Below the pieces are notes generated by a model. The model was not told where the DNA came from. It did no database searches and worked only from the letters and a program-made list of their open reading frames with translations. A stretch of DNA of 64,000 bases from Podospora bellae-mahoneyi. Its lineage: Eukaryota > Ascomycota > Sordariomycetes > Sordariales > Podosporaceae. The position numbers and the translations under genes were made by a program. The stretch is from positions 627,501 through 691,500 of the forward strand of contig NC_085882.1 in NCBI RefSeq assembly GCF_035222275.1, given 5' to 3'. This document shows, one piece after another, positions 48,936 through 60,881 of the stretch (the stretch's first letter is position 1; each line of letters opens with the position of its first letter).

Positions 48936-49395
48936 TTTTCATTGGCGTGTGTTTGTAGTATCGCTCTGCGAATAATTTATCGCGTCCTGGTTTTGAAGCA
49001 TGTTGATGATCAGGTTTGTGATAAGGCTGTTCGCCAAGACACCCAATACCACTCCAGGATTCTTCTGAGGGAGGGTCAGGACGGCCGGTTCCGAGATTTC
49101 CAGACCTCAAACTCCACTGCAGTGCAAGAAAGCTTCAAGGGCCAGGCAAATGAGGGCACCAATCGAGAGTCCTGAAGTATCGCAGGATTAATCCGATAAG
49201 GGAAAGAAGCACCCCACATCGCATCATCCCCAAGGCGTGCTATCCCGGCACGCCCGGCTTGATAAGACACCACCTCGGAATGTGTTGTCCAGATCCCCGC
49301 ACAAATCAAGTTCAAGTCAAACTATTCTTTTCATAAACTTGACTTTCCCTTCCTTTGAATACATTCTTATCATCCGCTCCACATCAATAACGAAA
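48936..49395. other. Intergenic, P450 to dehydrogenase
   Basis: 460 bp containing the P450 3' end and the leader of the next gene. Nothing else recognised. Confidence 0.6.
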
Positions 49396-50703
49396 ATGAC
49401 AATCAACAAGACCCTGCGGGGTCACAAACTTTTGATGGTCATGCCCTGGGAACAGCCGGCCGAATTCATTGAGAATCTCAAAGCTGAGTTTCCGGGCTTG
49501 CAAGTGGTCACCTATCGACAAACAGAATGGGACCAGACTTGGGCCTCGTTCCCTGACGAGGAATGGAAGGATGTCACCGTCCTCTTGACTTTTACGGTGC
49601 TGCCGACGCCGGAACAAGCCCCAAAGCTGGAATACGTCCAACTCATGAGGTAAGAATAGAATGATTGGCACAGGACCAGTACGAAGTACGTGGCATGGCT
49701 AATTAAACCTCCCTTTGATGAAGTGCTGGCGCCAACCATGTGTTGGATCTGCCAATCTTCAAGGACACCGAAGTCAAGTTTTGTACAGCCAATGGCGTTC
49801 ACGGCCCCCAGATATCGGAATGGATCATTGGCACATATCTAGCCTTTCAACATCGATGTGGGTGTTTGGCTTCGCCTCTTCCCTCCTAATACCTAATTTC
49901 ATCTTTAACACTGACCCATCTCTCCATCCCAGTTCCCCAGTATCATGAAAAGCAGAAAGAAGGCCGATGGGATCGATCTGACTTGAACCTTATTGATGAT
50001 GCCGTCCAGAAAACAATGTTGGTCTCCCCGTGCTGTTCCCTCCGTGCTTTACCTTTACCGTTATGTTCATCAAGATTAACACGCCGTCAGCGGAATTCTG
50101 GGCTATGGCTCAATAGGCCGTCAAACAGCCCGTTTAGCCACTGCCATGGGCATGAACATCCATGCTTACACCCTCCATCCTCGCACTACGCCCGCCTCGA
50201 AAAAAGACCATTCTTGGACGCCCCCAGGGCTTGGGGACCCCGATGGGATCTACCCTTCCAAATGGTTCTCGGGCTCTTCGCGCGCAGACTTGCATGCTTT
50301 CCTGACCTCTGGGCTGGACCTGCTGGTTATCGCCACCCCCCTGACGCCCAACACTCAACATCTACTCGCAGCGGCCGAGTTTGAGTTGCTGGCGGCGAAC
50401 GGCAGGAAGGGAAGGACATTCGTTTCCAACATTGCTCGCGGACCTGTGGTCAACACACCAGATATCATTCACGCGCTGAAGGAAGGGTTGATCAAAGGTG
50501 CAGCTCTGGATGTGACTGACCCTGAACCTCTTCCAGGTGGACACGAGCTCTGGAGTATGGAAAACGTCATCATCACTCCCCATGTATCTGGCGCATCGAC
50601 ACATTACAATGAAAGAGTCCTGTCCATCTTGGAATGCAACCTCAAGAGATTGAGCGAGGACACGGAACCGGTCAACAAAGTCAATAAGAGAGAGGGCTAT
50701 TAG
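49396..50703 (+). CDS. D-isomer-specific 2-hydroxyacid dehydrogenase, 361 aa, three introns
   Basis: Exons are 49,396-49,649, 49,724-49,857, 49,933-50,017 and 50,091-50,703; introns are 74, 75 and 73 bp with GT..AG ends, and the joined frame is exact. The protein opens MTINKTLRGHKLLMVMPWEQ. It carries the Rossmann dinucleotide loop GILGYGSIGRQTA (from residue 159) and the catalytic triad of the family: Arg274 (NIARGPVVNT), Glu303 (DPEPLP) and His322 (ITPHVSG). The family reduces 2-keto acids or oxidises D-2-hydroxyacids with NAD(P)H; the natural substrate cannot be told from sequence (glyoxylate/hydroxypyruvate-type is possible). It is probably cytosolic: no targeting peptide is seen. The first in-frame ATG with a good context (cgaaaATGaca) is used. 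Confidence 0.9.
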
Positions 50704-50944
50704 AAGACTCGTTGAAAGGACAAACAAATACCTCGTACTGTTGGATAGGGTGAATTGACTAATGCGGCGGATGCTAAAAAAACAGGAACTTATCTCCCAA
50801 TCGAAGAGTATGCATTCAATGGCGTGTATCAACCTCTTCTGGCCAAGCTCTAAAGGAGTAACGAGAAACCGACTGTGGATGCTACATCAGTATCTACATT
50901 CCATACAGAATTAAATATTAAATCTACCGAACCTCAACTAGCCA

Positions 50945-52087
50945 TCATAGCATAGAAGTCGGCCTTCTGATTCCCAGATCATCACCATCGTCCTCGTGGT
51001 CTGTCATGTCGAGATCAATATCGCCAAAGTCTGGAATCTCCAAGATGTCTGGTGTTGCCAGCTCGTGTCGGTTGCCGATTGTTTGTGGCATCGGGGAGGG
51101 CATTTCGTGCACAGCTGTGGAACTATCGGCTTCGTGGATTGACGTGAACGGGTGTGTGGGCGGTTTCGTCAGCCCCTTCTCTCGAAAGACCAGAGTTGAT
51201 GTATTGTGTACCGCGGTGCCAGGAGTCGGAAGAGGAGGAGGGGCAAGAAATGATTCGGACGAAAAGAGCGGCGGAATTGCTGATTTTTCCGTGGTCATCA
51301 ACCGTTTCTCTTCACGGCGTTTCCATGCTCGATGACCCAGCCATGCGAGGACGAGGAGAACAGCCAGCCCGGCAAGGACGCCGCCAACAATTGCGATAAT
51401 GACACCGGTGGACGGCCGTCCCCCTCCGACAACTGTTCCGTCAGAACTGTCCGAGCTGTCCGATCCTGGAGGCAACGATGTTGGGTTCGGAAGGGGCGAC
51501 CCATACTCATCGGTCGGAGTTGCTGTGTTGGAGGGATCGGTCGAGTTTGCCCCACCTGTCGAGCCTGCTACTGCCTGGAAGAACTTCTTGCTTGAAGCTT
51601 GTGACGGCGACGTCCCTGATCCGCCGAGAGATTCCAGCTCATTATGACGCCCACTTCCTTCGTCATCGCCATTCCCCTCATTGTCCCCGCTTCCTTTGTC
51701 ATGACTTGTTTCGCTTCCAGTGCCTCCCTTGCCGCCAGTATTGCCCTCGTCGCCATGCTCCCTACTGCTTCCACCGCCGCTTTGACTTGTTCCGCTTCTA
51801 CTATCACCACCGCGCCCGCTTCCACTACCGCTACCGCTATCGCTCCCGCTTCCACCACTGCTCCCACTCCCACTCCCACTCCTATTGCCGCCGCCATTGC
51901 CGCCGCCGCCTCCGGTGCTGGTTCCGCTTCCACTCCCGCTTCCTGTCCCGCCCCCTGAGCCGTTACCACCCCCCGTCGAGGTGCCTGTGCTCGGAGGTGG
52001 GTTCCGCCGAACACATCTCCTCTTGATGCGTGGTTCTTCATGAAACCCCCACAACCCCTTCCGCGCGATGGATATCGTGTTACCCAT
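50945..52087 (-). CDS. Ser/Gly-rich single-pass membrane protein (Mid2-like sensor type), N-terminus uncertain
   Basis: The frame gives about 380 residues from the first ATG (MGNTISIARKGLWG). A long Gly/Ser/Asn-rich, low-complexity outer segment is followed by one strong membrane helix (GVIIAIVGGVLAGLAVLLVL), a basic stop-transfer (HRAWKRREEKR) and a 140-residue cytoplasmic tail ending acidic (MTDHEDDGDDLG). This layout matches fungal Mid2/Wsc-type cell-wall sensors, although no Cys-rich WSC domain is seen. No signal peptide is in this frame. One lies just upstream in another frame (LAFATFLLFCCITLLV, about 52,150-52,105), so an unplaced intron or N-terminal exon is likely. A splice-acceptor-like ttttgcgcag lies at about 52,156-52,165. 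Confidence 0.6.
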   Translation of the reverse strand: MGNTISIARKGLWGFHEEPRIKRRCVRRNPPPSTGTSTGGGNGSGGGTGSGSGSGTSTGGGGGNGGGNRSGSGSGSSGGSGSDSGSGSGSGRGGDSRSGTSQSGGGSSREHGDEGNTGGKGGTGSETSHDKGSGDNEGNGDDEGSGRHNELESLGGSGTSPSQASSKKFFQAVAGSTGGANSTDPSNTATPTDEYGSPLPNPTSLPPGSDSSDSSDGTVVGGGRPSTGVIIAIVGGVLAGLAVLLVLAWLGHRAWKRREEKRLMTTEKSAIPPLFSSESFLAPPPLPTPGTAVHNTSTLVFREKGLTKPPTHPFTSIHEADSSTAVHEMPSPMPQTIGNRHELATPDILEIPDFGDIDLDMTDHEDDGDDLGIRRPTSML

Positions 52088-53095
52088 CTCTGTGTCTCTT
52101 TTCCAACCAGAAGTGTTATGCAGCAAAATAAAAGAAAGGTAGCGAATGCTAAACTGCGCAAAATTGAAAGAGTGTAATCAGTGCTTCACACTGGGAGCCT
52201 TCAAAAAATTATGGCCTCGTGTGGGTGGCCGTCCCATGTAGAATGGTGGTCGTTGATAGTCGCACCAAAGACGATGGCCAGGTGTAACCGAGCACAAAAG
52301 AGAAAGGAAAGAGGGAAACGCCACGAGGAGGCAAGACGGGAGAAAAGAGAAGGCGGAGGAGGTCGGGGAATGTTCTCCTGGTACGGCGCAGCAGACCACC
52401 CATGCCACCACCAACAACTTTGCCCGGTTTTTGGTGTCGACTGTCGATATTGAGGCACTAAGCCCATCCACTTCCAGGAACCCTACTCACCTGTGCCTCG
52501 AGGACCTCGACAGGATGCCCGTGGCATCACACCGCAGTGCGTCTGACAATCTCGTGACTCAAAGGTGCACGGACCGTGGATGATGGGCGGGTGTTGGCTC
52601 CGGCGAGAACGAGATTATGATTGAGGCACAGGATGCAGGTTAGGTGCAGGTAGATGGGTTGATCATGGTGCCAACAGCAAGTCACCGTCACCTGGGGGCC
52701 AGGGGTTGAGGAGTTGGCATGATCGCGCATGCGGGTGCTCATCTTGTTTGTTGGTGCTGTTGATGGGGAACGCGGCGAACGGAGGCGTGGCATATCACTT
52801 CGAGTTTTGAATTGCAGATGCACGACACCTATTTACTGTCATTCCTCATCTGTTGACGAAATAATACGCTGAATGTTTTACTATATGGGTTTTGTTCCAA
52901 TGATTTTGATGATGTACTCGAACTTCTCACGCTTACGCGAGTGCTCACTTATAGATAGACGGGCGGTGACAACAAAAATGACATCGCTGAGTGAGAAATG
53001 AATAGATGAATAAAAACAGAAAACGTCGGAATTTGACCATAACAAGAAAACTGGTGGCACTGGAGATATGTGTAGAAAAAGTGCAAAAGATATGT
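52088..53095. other. Upstream region of the membrane-protein gene
   Basis: Composition is normal, with C/T-rich patches on minus between 52,200 and 52,400 that look like a long leader. Small frames on both strands have no family motif. Confidence 0.5.
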
Positions 53096-53177
53096 CGACG
53101 TGGGCCTGATTCGAACAGACGCTCCCGAAGGAACAAGATTTCTAGTCTTGCGCATTAGACCACTCTGCCACCACGCC
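53096..53177 (-). tRNA. tRNA-Ser (AGA)
   Basis: An 82-nt cloverleaf on minus: acceptor GGCGTGG pairs with CCACGTC (one G-T pair), discriminator G. The D-arm is TGGCAGAGTGGTCTAATGC. The anticodon stem CAAGA/TCTTG encloses loop CTAGAAA, giving anticodon AGA. A class II variable arm (GTTCCTTCGGGAGC) and T-arm loop GTTCGAATC follow. No intron. The long variable arm and anticodon both indicate serine. Confidence 0.95.
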
Positions 53178-54017
53178 TTATCCATGCAGAGATGGATTTA
53201 TACTATTTGTACCAATATATTACCGCTCAAATGACAGGGTTGTAAGGCCCGAGGACTTGAAAGAGAAGTCTAAAAACGAACCGGACAATCAACCTTAGGG
53301 ATTGGTATTCCACCCCATTGCGTGCTGTTGAGCTGGTGAGGTGACTCTGGACGGAAGACCCCGCACCGCACATCAAGGCCAATGCTCCCTTGATGATAGA
53401 CAGCGTTGCATGATGCACGGCGACACGTGGGCGAGGATGATAACCGTAAAGACCCGGGCCGAATGTGGTGATGGGTGGAATTCTTCCACCAAAACTTCCA
53501 GAAGAGATGCAGGTGCTGCATGACGTTTTGGCTAATTGCGGACCCCCAATCCGAGCTCGAAGCGGAAAGACCCAAGTCGGCGAAATTGAATCTGCCGGCA
53601 GTCACCGCCAGCCCAGTCCAAAGACAGCGCGCCAAGAGATTGCCATGTGGAGGAGGCAGGGGAACCAGCGCCAAAGTGGAGCATGGGGTTGCCCGCTGCA
53701 GCGCTGAGTGGACAGCCCTGCAGGGTCGCAGCAGCGGTCAGTGCAGACACCGGCAGTACAGACGCTTTTCTTCCCATCTTCCAGTTCCATGAGGTGCTCA
53801 GGTTGTTGATCAGCCTGTTTGACAAGGAAGTCTCTCTCCCCGTTTGCACCCAGGCAACCGCGTCTCGACCCTTCTTTTCTTTTTTCCTCTTCATGTCCGC
53901 TATCCAAAGCGCGATTCTCGCTTTCTGAGGAGTCCCTCGCAACCACGCACAGTAGCAAGCAAAGAAGGTTCCTTTCGGGTGGCACCACGCGGCTCAACTT
54001 ACAGCAGACGTGCAACC
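53178..54017. other. Upstream region of the ankyrin gene
   Basis: No supported gene. The frame of the ankyrin protein is open back to 53,844 but only through a TTG start. The leader just before the ATG is gcaaccATGgcg. Confidence 0.6.
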
Positions 54018-56867
54018 ATGGCGCCGGCTTCCCTGTCCGCGCTTCCGAATGAGCTCCTGGAGTTCATCATCGAGGATCTCGACCGCCTCAAGGACATTGC
54101 ATCCCTTGCGCGCACCGACAAGCGGCTCTATGATGCGGCAAACTCCTATCTCTACCGGCGCGCCGCCGAGCGTGGTGATGCATGGCCGCTGGCCTGGGCC
54201 GCGCAGTGCGGCATGGTCAAGACGCTTAAAATGGCACTCGCCGTCGGTCTCGATCCAAACATCCAGCTTGTTGATCAACTTCCGTCCAGTGAATGGCAAA
54301 AGGCCACTGCCACGGCCAAGAGTGCTGCTCTGGGGAATGCCGACGACTGTGTGTGGGAATCTGACAACGAGTGCGAGTCCAATGCCGTGGTGGAGTGGTC
54401 CCTCGACGCCGAAGAGAGCGACCATGCCACCACCCTCGATACCAACCAGCCTTCCAGCAGCATTGGAGCCTCGGACCATTGGGGCCACGCCGAGGATTCC
54501 GAGTCGGATAGCGAGAGTGATGTGTTGATGGACGACATGATGTCTTCCGATACCGACGATTCCACCTCGAGCTTCGACGGCCACTACGGAGCAGGTCTTG
54601 GCCCGAGGATTCCCACCCGGAGCCCCGGCACCGTGACCCGTCGGTTTCATCCCATCCACCTTGCCGTCAGAGGTGGTCACACGGAGATCGTCCAGATTTT
54701 GCTCGATCATGGAGTGTCGGTCATCGCCTGCTCAGAAAACTTCTGCGGCTGCACCCACCTATATGGTGTCCTCAACGCGCTAGAGTCGCCCGAGAATTCG
54801 CACGTCCCTCATTGGTCACCCCTACACATTGCCATTTGCCATTCCCGCTCAGATGTGGCCCAACTTTTGCTGTCTCGCGGGGCAACTCCCGCCATGGACC
54901 TGTGGAATCCCCATGGTGAGCACCGGGGCCTCGAGGATGGCGCCACAGCTCTGCATCATGCAGCCGCCATGGGTCTGACAGACGTCGTCCGGTACCTTGT
55001 GGACAATAAGATCCAGACCAACGTGGATGTCAAGGACAACAAGACGCTAACACCTTTGTATCATGCCTACGCCAATGGCCGGTTCGACTCCACGCTGCCG
55101 CTTCTCCTGGAGCTTGGCGCAAACATCAACGTCGAAACCAAGATGTACATCCCGTACACCACCATCACGCCTTTGGGTGAGGCCTGTCGACTTGGCGCTT
55201 TTCAGGATGTTGACAAGATGGCTGAGCTAGGAGCGGATGTGAATCGTGGCTTCATACTCACCACTAACGGCGGTGGCTTGTCGCCGCTTCACATGTGCAG
55301 CATGCCGTCGGCTCGACCGGCAGGCCAGAGTCCTCTCGATATTTGCGAGGACGAACGGGCGATTCCCCGGATGAGAACAATGCAATCTCTGGTCTCTAAG
55401 GGTGCCGTAGTGGATGCCAAGGACTGTTACGGGGACACGCCGCTCATGGCCGCTGCCCAGCACTGCAACGTCCCTGCCGTCAAGGCCCTCATCAAAGCAG
55501 GTGCCGATGTCCACGCACGAAACGCCATGGGCCGAACCGCTCTGATGCAGGCCATCGTGGGTCCTTCGAACAAGGCAATGGCTCCGGCCAAGGTGAATCA
55601 CAATGCCCTGGCTCAGACCATGCGAGCACTGCTCCACGCCGGCGCTCGCATCGACGAAACCGACCTAGATGGAAGCTCAATGCTGCATCTTCCTTTTAGA
55701 CGACAGAAATCGTACGATGAGCTCCAACTATTCACCCTACGCTTCTTTCTCAACCTTCCGGGGATCGAGAAGCTCTTTTCCATCACCGATAACCGAGGCT
55801 GGACGCCGTTCGTGAACGCATTCATGACGCCCAACATTGCTGCCTGCGATATTTTTGTGCGCAAGGGATGTCTCCGCAGCGGCCTCGAGCCTGATATTCT
55901 CAAGGATCTGTTTCGATATGCTGTTAAGGATGCCCCGACGGCTTCCATGGACAGTCTGCTCGAGATTGTTTTGGATCTCGATACAGACAGGCTGTTGACT
56001 TCAGATCCGTCCTTATTCATGACCATGTTTAACCAGGCAAACCAACGTGCCACTCGAGCACTGGAGACAATTGCGCGACGCGGACTTCCTCAATTCACCC
56101 TTGTCGATTCCACACGTGTCCTGTGCCACGCACTGCGGACGATGGAGCTGTCGGTCGCTTACTTCCTGATCGATGCCGGCGCCAGCGTCAACACTCCCGA
56201 CGAATCGGGCGACTATCCATTAGCCTTGTTTGTCAAGAACGCCATCATGCAGTCTCCAGCTTTGGCCATGCCGTCGGCTGAGCAGCTTCTGCTCGCTTTT
56301 CTGCACCACGACGCCAATTTCCATCTGCCCATTCGCCCCGGCTCGTCTGAGAGGATCTTGAACCGAGTCATCGCCTTGGAGGCAGAAGAGGCGCTGACAT
56401 TAATATTCAAGATTCAGCCCCTTTCAAACGACCCACGTGCTGCCAACGGCTTTTACCTGCATGGCGCCCTTTCCCTTGCGGCCGGCCAACGTCTGTGCAA
56501 CGAGAAGGTCATTGATCTCATCCTCGCAGCGGGCCCAGACTTGACCGAAGTAAACCGGGCAGGAGATACACCCTTGTCTGTCCTCCTGAAAAGTCTTTGC
56601 CGGGAACGACGGTGGACATGGAAATATCACCGCTTTATCAGGGCTTTGACGAGCCCTGGCTTGGACATCAATCGTCAAAACATTGATCGCAAGTCTATTG
56701 TAGATTACCTTGAGGATCTCATGTACCCAAAAAATGGAGGTGCTGGTCAAACCACTTTCTTGACGCGTCGGCTTCGCCTGGTTGACCTTGAGGGAGGCGG
56801 CAAAGCGCTCAAGTTCCTGCCTCGTCCACAGAAGAGGATTAAACCGAGAAACATTGTGGACTCTTGA
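54018..56867 (+). CDS. F-box and ankyrin-repeat protein, 949 aa
   Basis: Single exon; start chosen at the ATG with a strong context (gcaaccATGgcg). Residues 6-50 (SALPNELLEFIIEDLDRLKD, then IASLARTDKRLYDAANSYLY) form an F-box. A first ankyrin helix follows at about 52-80, then an acidic serine-rich linker (about 115-200, e.g. DSESDSESDVLMDDMMSS). From about 210 there are many ankyrin repeats: HPIHLAVRGGHTEIVQILL, SPLHIAICHSRSDVAQLLL, TALHHAAAMGLTDVVRYLV, DTPLMAAAQHCNVPAVKALI, GRTALMQAI and DTPLSVLL near the end. The usual F-box role is to bridge Skp1/cullin ubiquitin ligase to a target, with the repeats as target-binding surface; that function here is inferred from architecture only. Confidence 0.88.
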   Translation: MAPASLSALPNELLEFIIEDLDRLKDIASLARTDKRLYDAANSYLYRRAAERGDAWPLAWAAQCGMVKTLKMALAVGLDPNIQLVDQLPSSEWQKATATAKSAALGNADDCVWESDNECESNAVVEWSLDAEESDHATTLDTNQPSSSIGASDHWGHAEDSESDSESDVLMDDMMSSDTDDSTSSFDGHYGAGLGPRIPTRSPGTVTRRFHPIHLAVRGGHTEIVQILLDHGVSVIACSENFCGCTHLYGVLNALESPENSHVPHWSPLHIAICHSRSDVAQLLLSRGATPAMDLWNPHGEHRGLEDGATALHHAAAMGLTDVVRYLVDNKIQTNVDVKDNKTLTPLYHAYANGRFDSTLPLLLELGANINVETKMYIPYTTITPLGEACRLGAFQDVDKMAELGADVNRGFILTTNGGGLSPLHMCSMPSARPAGQSPLDICEDERAIPRMRTMQSLVSKGAVVDAKDCYGDTPLMAAAQHCNVPAVKALIKAGADVHARNAMGRTALMQAIVGPSNKAMAPAKVNHNALAQTMRALLHAGARIDETDLDGSSMLHLPFRRQKSYDELQLFTLRFFLNLPGIEKLFSITDNRGWTPFVNAFMTPNIAACDIFVRKGCLRSGLEPDILKDLFRYAVKDAPTASMDSLLEIVLDLDTDRLLTSDPSLFMTMFNQANQRATRALETIARRGLPQFTLVDSTRVLCHALRTMELSVAYFLIDAGASVNTPDESGDYPLALFVKNAIMQSPALAMPSAEQLLLAFLHHDANFHLPIRPGSSERILNRVIALEAEEALTLIFKIQPLSNDPRAANGFYLHGALSLAAGQRLCNEKVIDLILAAGPDLTEVNRAGDTPLSVLLKSLCRERRWTWKYHRFIRALTSPGLDINRQNIDRKSIVDYLEDLMYPKNGGAGQTTFLTRRLRLVDLEGGGKALKFLPRPQKRIKPRNIVDS

Positions 56868-57160
56868 GGGCACCTGCCCGCTCTCCAACTCCGGCTTGGC
56901 AATTGTTGACCTGAGGAATAGGAAAGACCATTCTTCCCTCGTCCGTATCGGGACGCTGGGCTTGTTTTCGTTCTTTCCTGCATCTATAACACTCGACCGC
57001 AACCTTCCCTAGGATAGCGATCTGTCAGTTGACCAGCAGGACCGAGTCGGTACCTGTATCGTCAGACCTCTCTGTCCTTTTGTCAGTGGAACATGCATCT
57101 TCAATAATCCGTATTGGCCAACGCCACCCATAGTGCAACGCCGACAACTCCCTTGCCTTG

Positions 57161-57780
57161 ATGGGCGACACGCGGCTCAAGATGGTAGGGGGCGCCACAA
57201 CTTCGTCGTCCAGTACCCTCGACAGACCAAATTTGAACCGCCTCACACGACGCTCGCATTCTCAGAGATCCTCAGACCCAGGCGATTTACCTCATGTGTC
57301 TCCTTTGCCCAGCAACCCGCTGGATGTGATGGAACAGGGGTACATGGCGGATGACCATCATAACTTTCGACATGCGCAAGAAAAGGGATCGGAGAAGATA
57401 TCCTACCGAAGAAGTGCTATCAAGTTTATCAGGACTAGGTGCGAACCAATTAATCCTTACTGGTTACTTTGTCTTGGTTCTAACTTTGTTCGCGATGCAG
57501 CTGGGCTTCTTTTGTATCGTTTTCGAAATGGGCAGTACGAATATTGCTAGGACAAAATCCGGCGTGGAACAGTGCGATCATGGTTCTAGCGACATACTTG
57601 GGTATCCTGGTGGCCATCTCTAGCATCTTTGGATGGCCGGTGCTGCCCTTGATACGCATCCGAGGGCGACAGGGGTCGTCCGTAATACCGTTTGGAGGGG
57701 GGAGTCTCAGTCGCGCTCGCCCATGTCATACAACCACCATCAACAACTATTCTCCGACTACTATCAACAACTACGTCTAA
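57161..57780 (+). CDS. Small predicted membrane protein, 185 aa, one intron
   Basis: Proposed exons are 57,161-57,438 and 57,501-57,780. The 62-bp intron has donor gtgcga (non-consensus), branch ttctaac and acceptor gatgcag. Without splicing the membrane helices fall in different frames. The product has a polar N-terminus (GGATTSSSSTLDRPNLNRL), an amphipathic stretch ending WAVRILLGQN, a membrane helix IMVLATYLGILVAISSIFGW, and a C-terminal tail with the motif TTINNY twice (TTINNYSPTTINNYV). No family recognised. An alternative is two overlapping short frames with no gene. Confidence 0.4.
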
Positions 57781-59430
57781 GATGAGTAGCCAAGTCCCAA
57801 CGGGACCGGATATCACATTATTGCTGCTGAGCTGTACACTACCTTCGGAGGTTCCATCATTTTGTGAACCAATGCGTGCCCTGGCTTTTCTGTCAGCCCC
57901 TGGCCCATGCTGAACAAGATTCAATATGTTTAACAACTGTCTTTTGACCCCTCGGTAACGTTGCAATCGATGAAGAGATAGTCCACTGCAACCGTGATAC
58001 AACCTGATAGGTCAGCATGTGGTAGGGTGGGATTCTGCTACCAGGGAACTTTGGGTGGGGCATGTGTGTACCTGATAGTTCTCTTGATTCTTGATAAGAG
58101 TGCCGCTGCTGCGGGACAGCCCGACGGCTGTGCCTCTCCGGTAGTTGAAACTTATATTGTTGCTGGAGGCAATACTGGTGCCCAGATATACGTAGGCTAT
58201 TTGAGGGTCAACCAAACGGGCGGGTGTCGAGAATAAGCATATTATCACACCTCTATCGTCCGAAAGCACATGATTGCCCAGCACCAGAGGAAACCCGATA
58301 GACAGCTGGCTCCAAATTTCACGGCGAATCTAACCCTATTCGCGAAATCTCACTTCTCGGCCGGAAGGGCAGGATGGCAGATGAGCTTAACGCATGCTGC
58401 CACAGTCTAAACCAAAGCAGACCTCGGTACTCCTTCGACAACCTGGACATGACTTTTTTTGGTCAGGGGTAAGTTGGAAACTCCGTGTAGCCTGTATCGA
58501 CCTTCCCAATCTGGACATTACGATCATGGCCGGTGCCTGGTGATCACAATCACGTTTGTACTGGATGATACCTGGTAAAGGACTGACAACGCCTTGGCTC
58601 TCTGATTGGAACTTTTCGACACACCACCTGCATCTTGTCAGAACGGCATGCTCCCCTCACTTCACCAACTTGCCTGATAGCTCAGGTAACACCCTCGACG
58701 ACGGCGGTTAGACTCCAGAGTAGTGTTGCATCCAAAGTAGCCCGCAGCAGCATAGACACGGCCTGGGTTGGGGATAGTATTGGTCATTTGAGAAATTACC
58801 GACGGCGAATGCACTGAAAATGTTCACAACCACAACACATGCGCATGTCAACGATTTTTCAAAGGTAGCCATCGTGCTTCTTAAGCTCTCCGGAGCAGTC
58901 TTCCGCGTGAGATGGACCGCGGCAACGTTGCTATCGATCGGAATGCTTATGCACCCAGCAGGCTGGGGGAGATGGAGTCAATGGTGGAGGTCCTGGGATC
59001 TCTCCTGGGACCATTCCTTGAAACAACGTTCTATGGGAAGTATAAGAGGAAACAAAATGTCCGCTGTTTTTACTTGCAGACTCTGCCAGCAGCTGAGACG
59101 ATTGTTTTTGAACAGGGGTATCCATTTACAAAGCAGTCCGCTTCAGTGGGCCTTCACCTCAGCTGGTCCACCACCCAGCCTCAGAAACACCATCACGGAA
59201 AACACCAAAGACTCAAAAGACTGAATTTTCCCAGCCTCTGGATTTCAACTCGAGTACTCGAATAAAAGCTGCTGTGGGTGCAGTTGAGACTCGATTTGAT
59301 ATTTAGGGGGCGGGTTGCTGTCGACTTTTTCCCGAGCGAAAGCTTTCTCATAACATTCTCCCCCTCATCCCAGCACGCTTAGTGTCTGTCTGTCTCTCAC
59401 TACATGTTTTCAAGTCGCTGAACGACCACA
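57781..59430. other. Intergenic, small membrane protein to chitinase
   Basis: 1.65 kb with only short frames that carry no family motif. The last 60 bp before the chitinase ATG is C/T-rich (gtgtctgtctgtctctcac) as in many fungal leaders. A G-rich tttagggggcggg lies about 120 bp upstream of that ATG and could serve as a stress- or carbon-response element; this is not proven. Confidence 0.5.

Positions 59431-60881
<1,451 letters not shown>

Noticed and set aside
37869-50703. Secondary-metabolite gene cluster (O-methyltransferase, P450, dehydrogenase)
   Set aside because: No polyketide, peptide or terpene backbone enzyme, transporter or cluster regulator is present, the methyltransferase is broken, and a TE island separates it from the others.
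51478-52026. Long Arg/His/Cys-rich and Ala/Thr-rich + frames
   Set aside because: Antisense to the Gly/Ser low-complexity segment of the membrane-protein gene; open only because of codon repetition.
53844-54017. 58-codon N-terminal extension of the ankyrin protein
   Set aside because: It begins at TTG; the ATG at 54,018 has a strong context and directly precedes the F-box.
58820-59265. Two overlapping + frames of 117-134 codons
   Set aside because: No domain or conserved pattern, no believable splice links, and they lie in the probable chitinase promoter.
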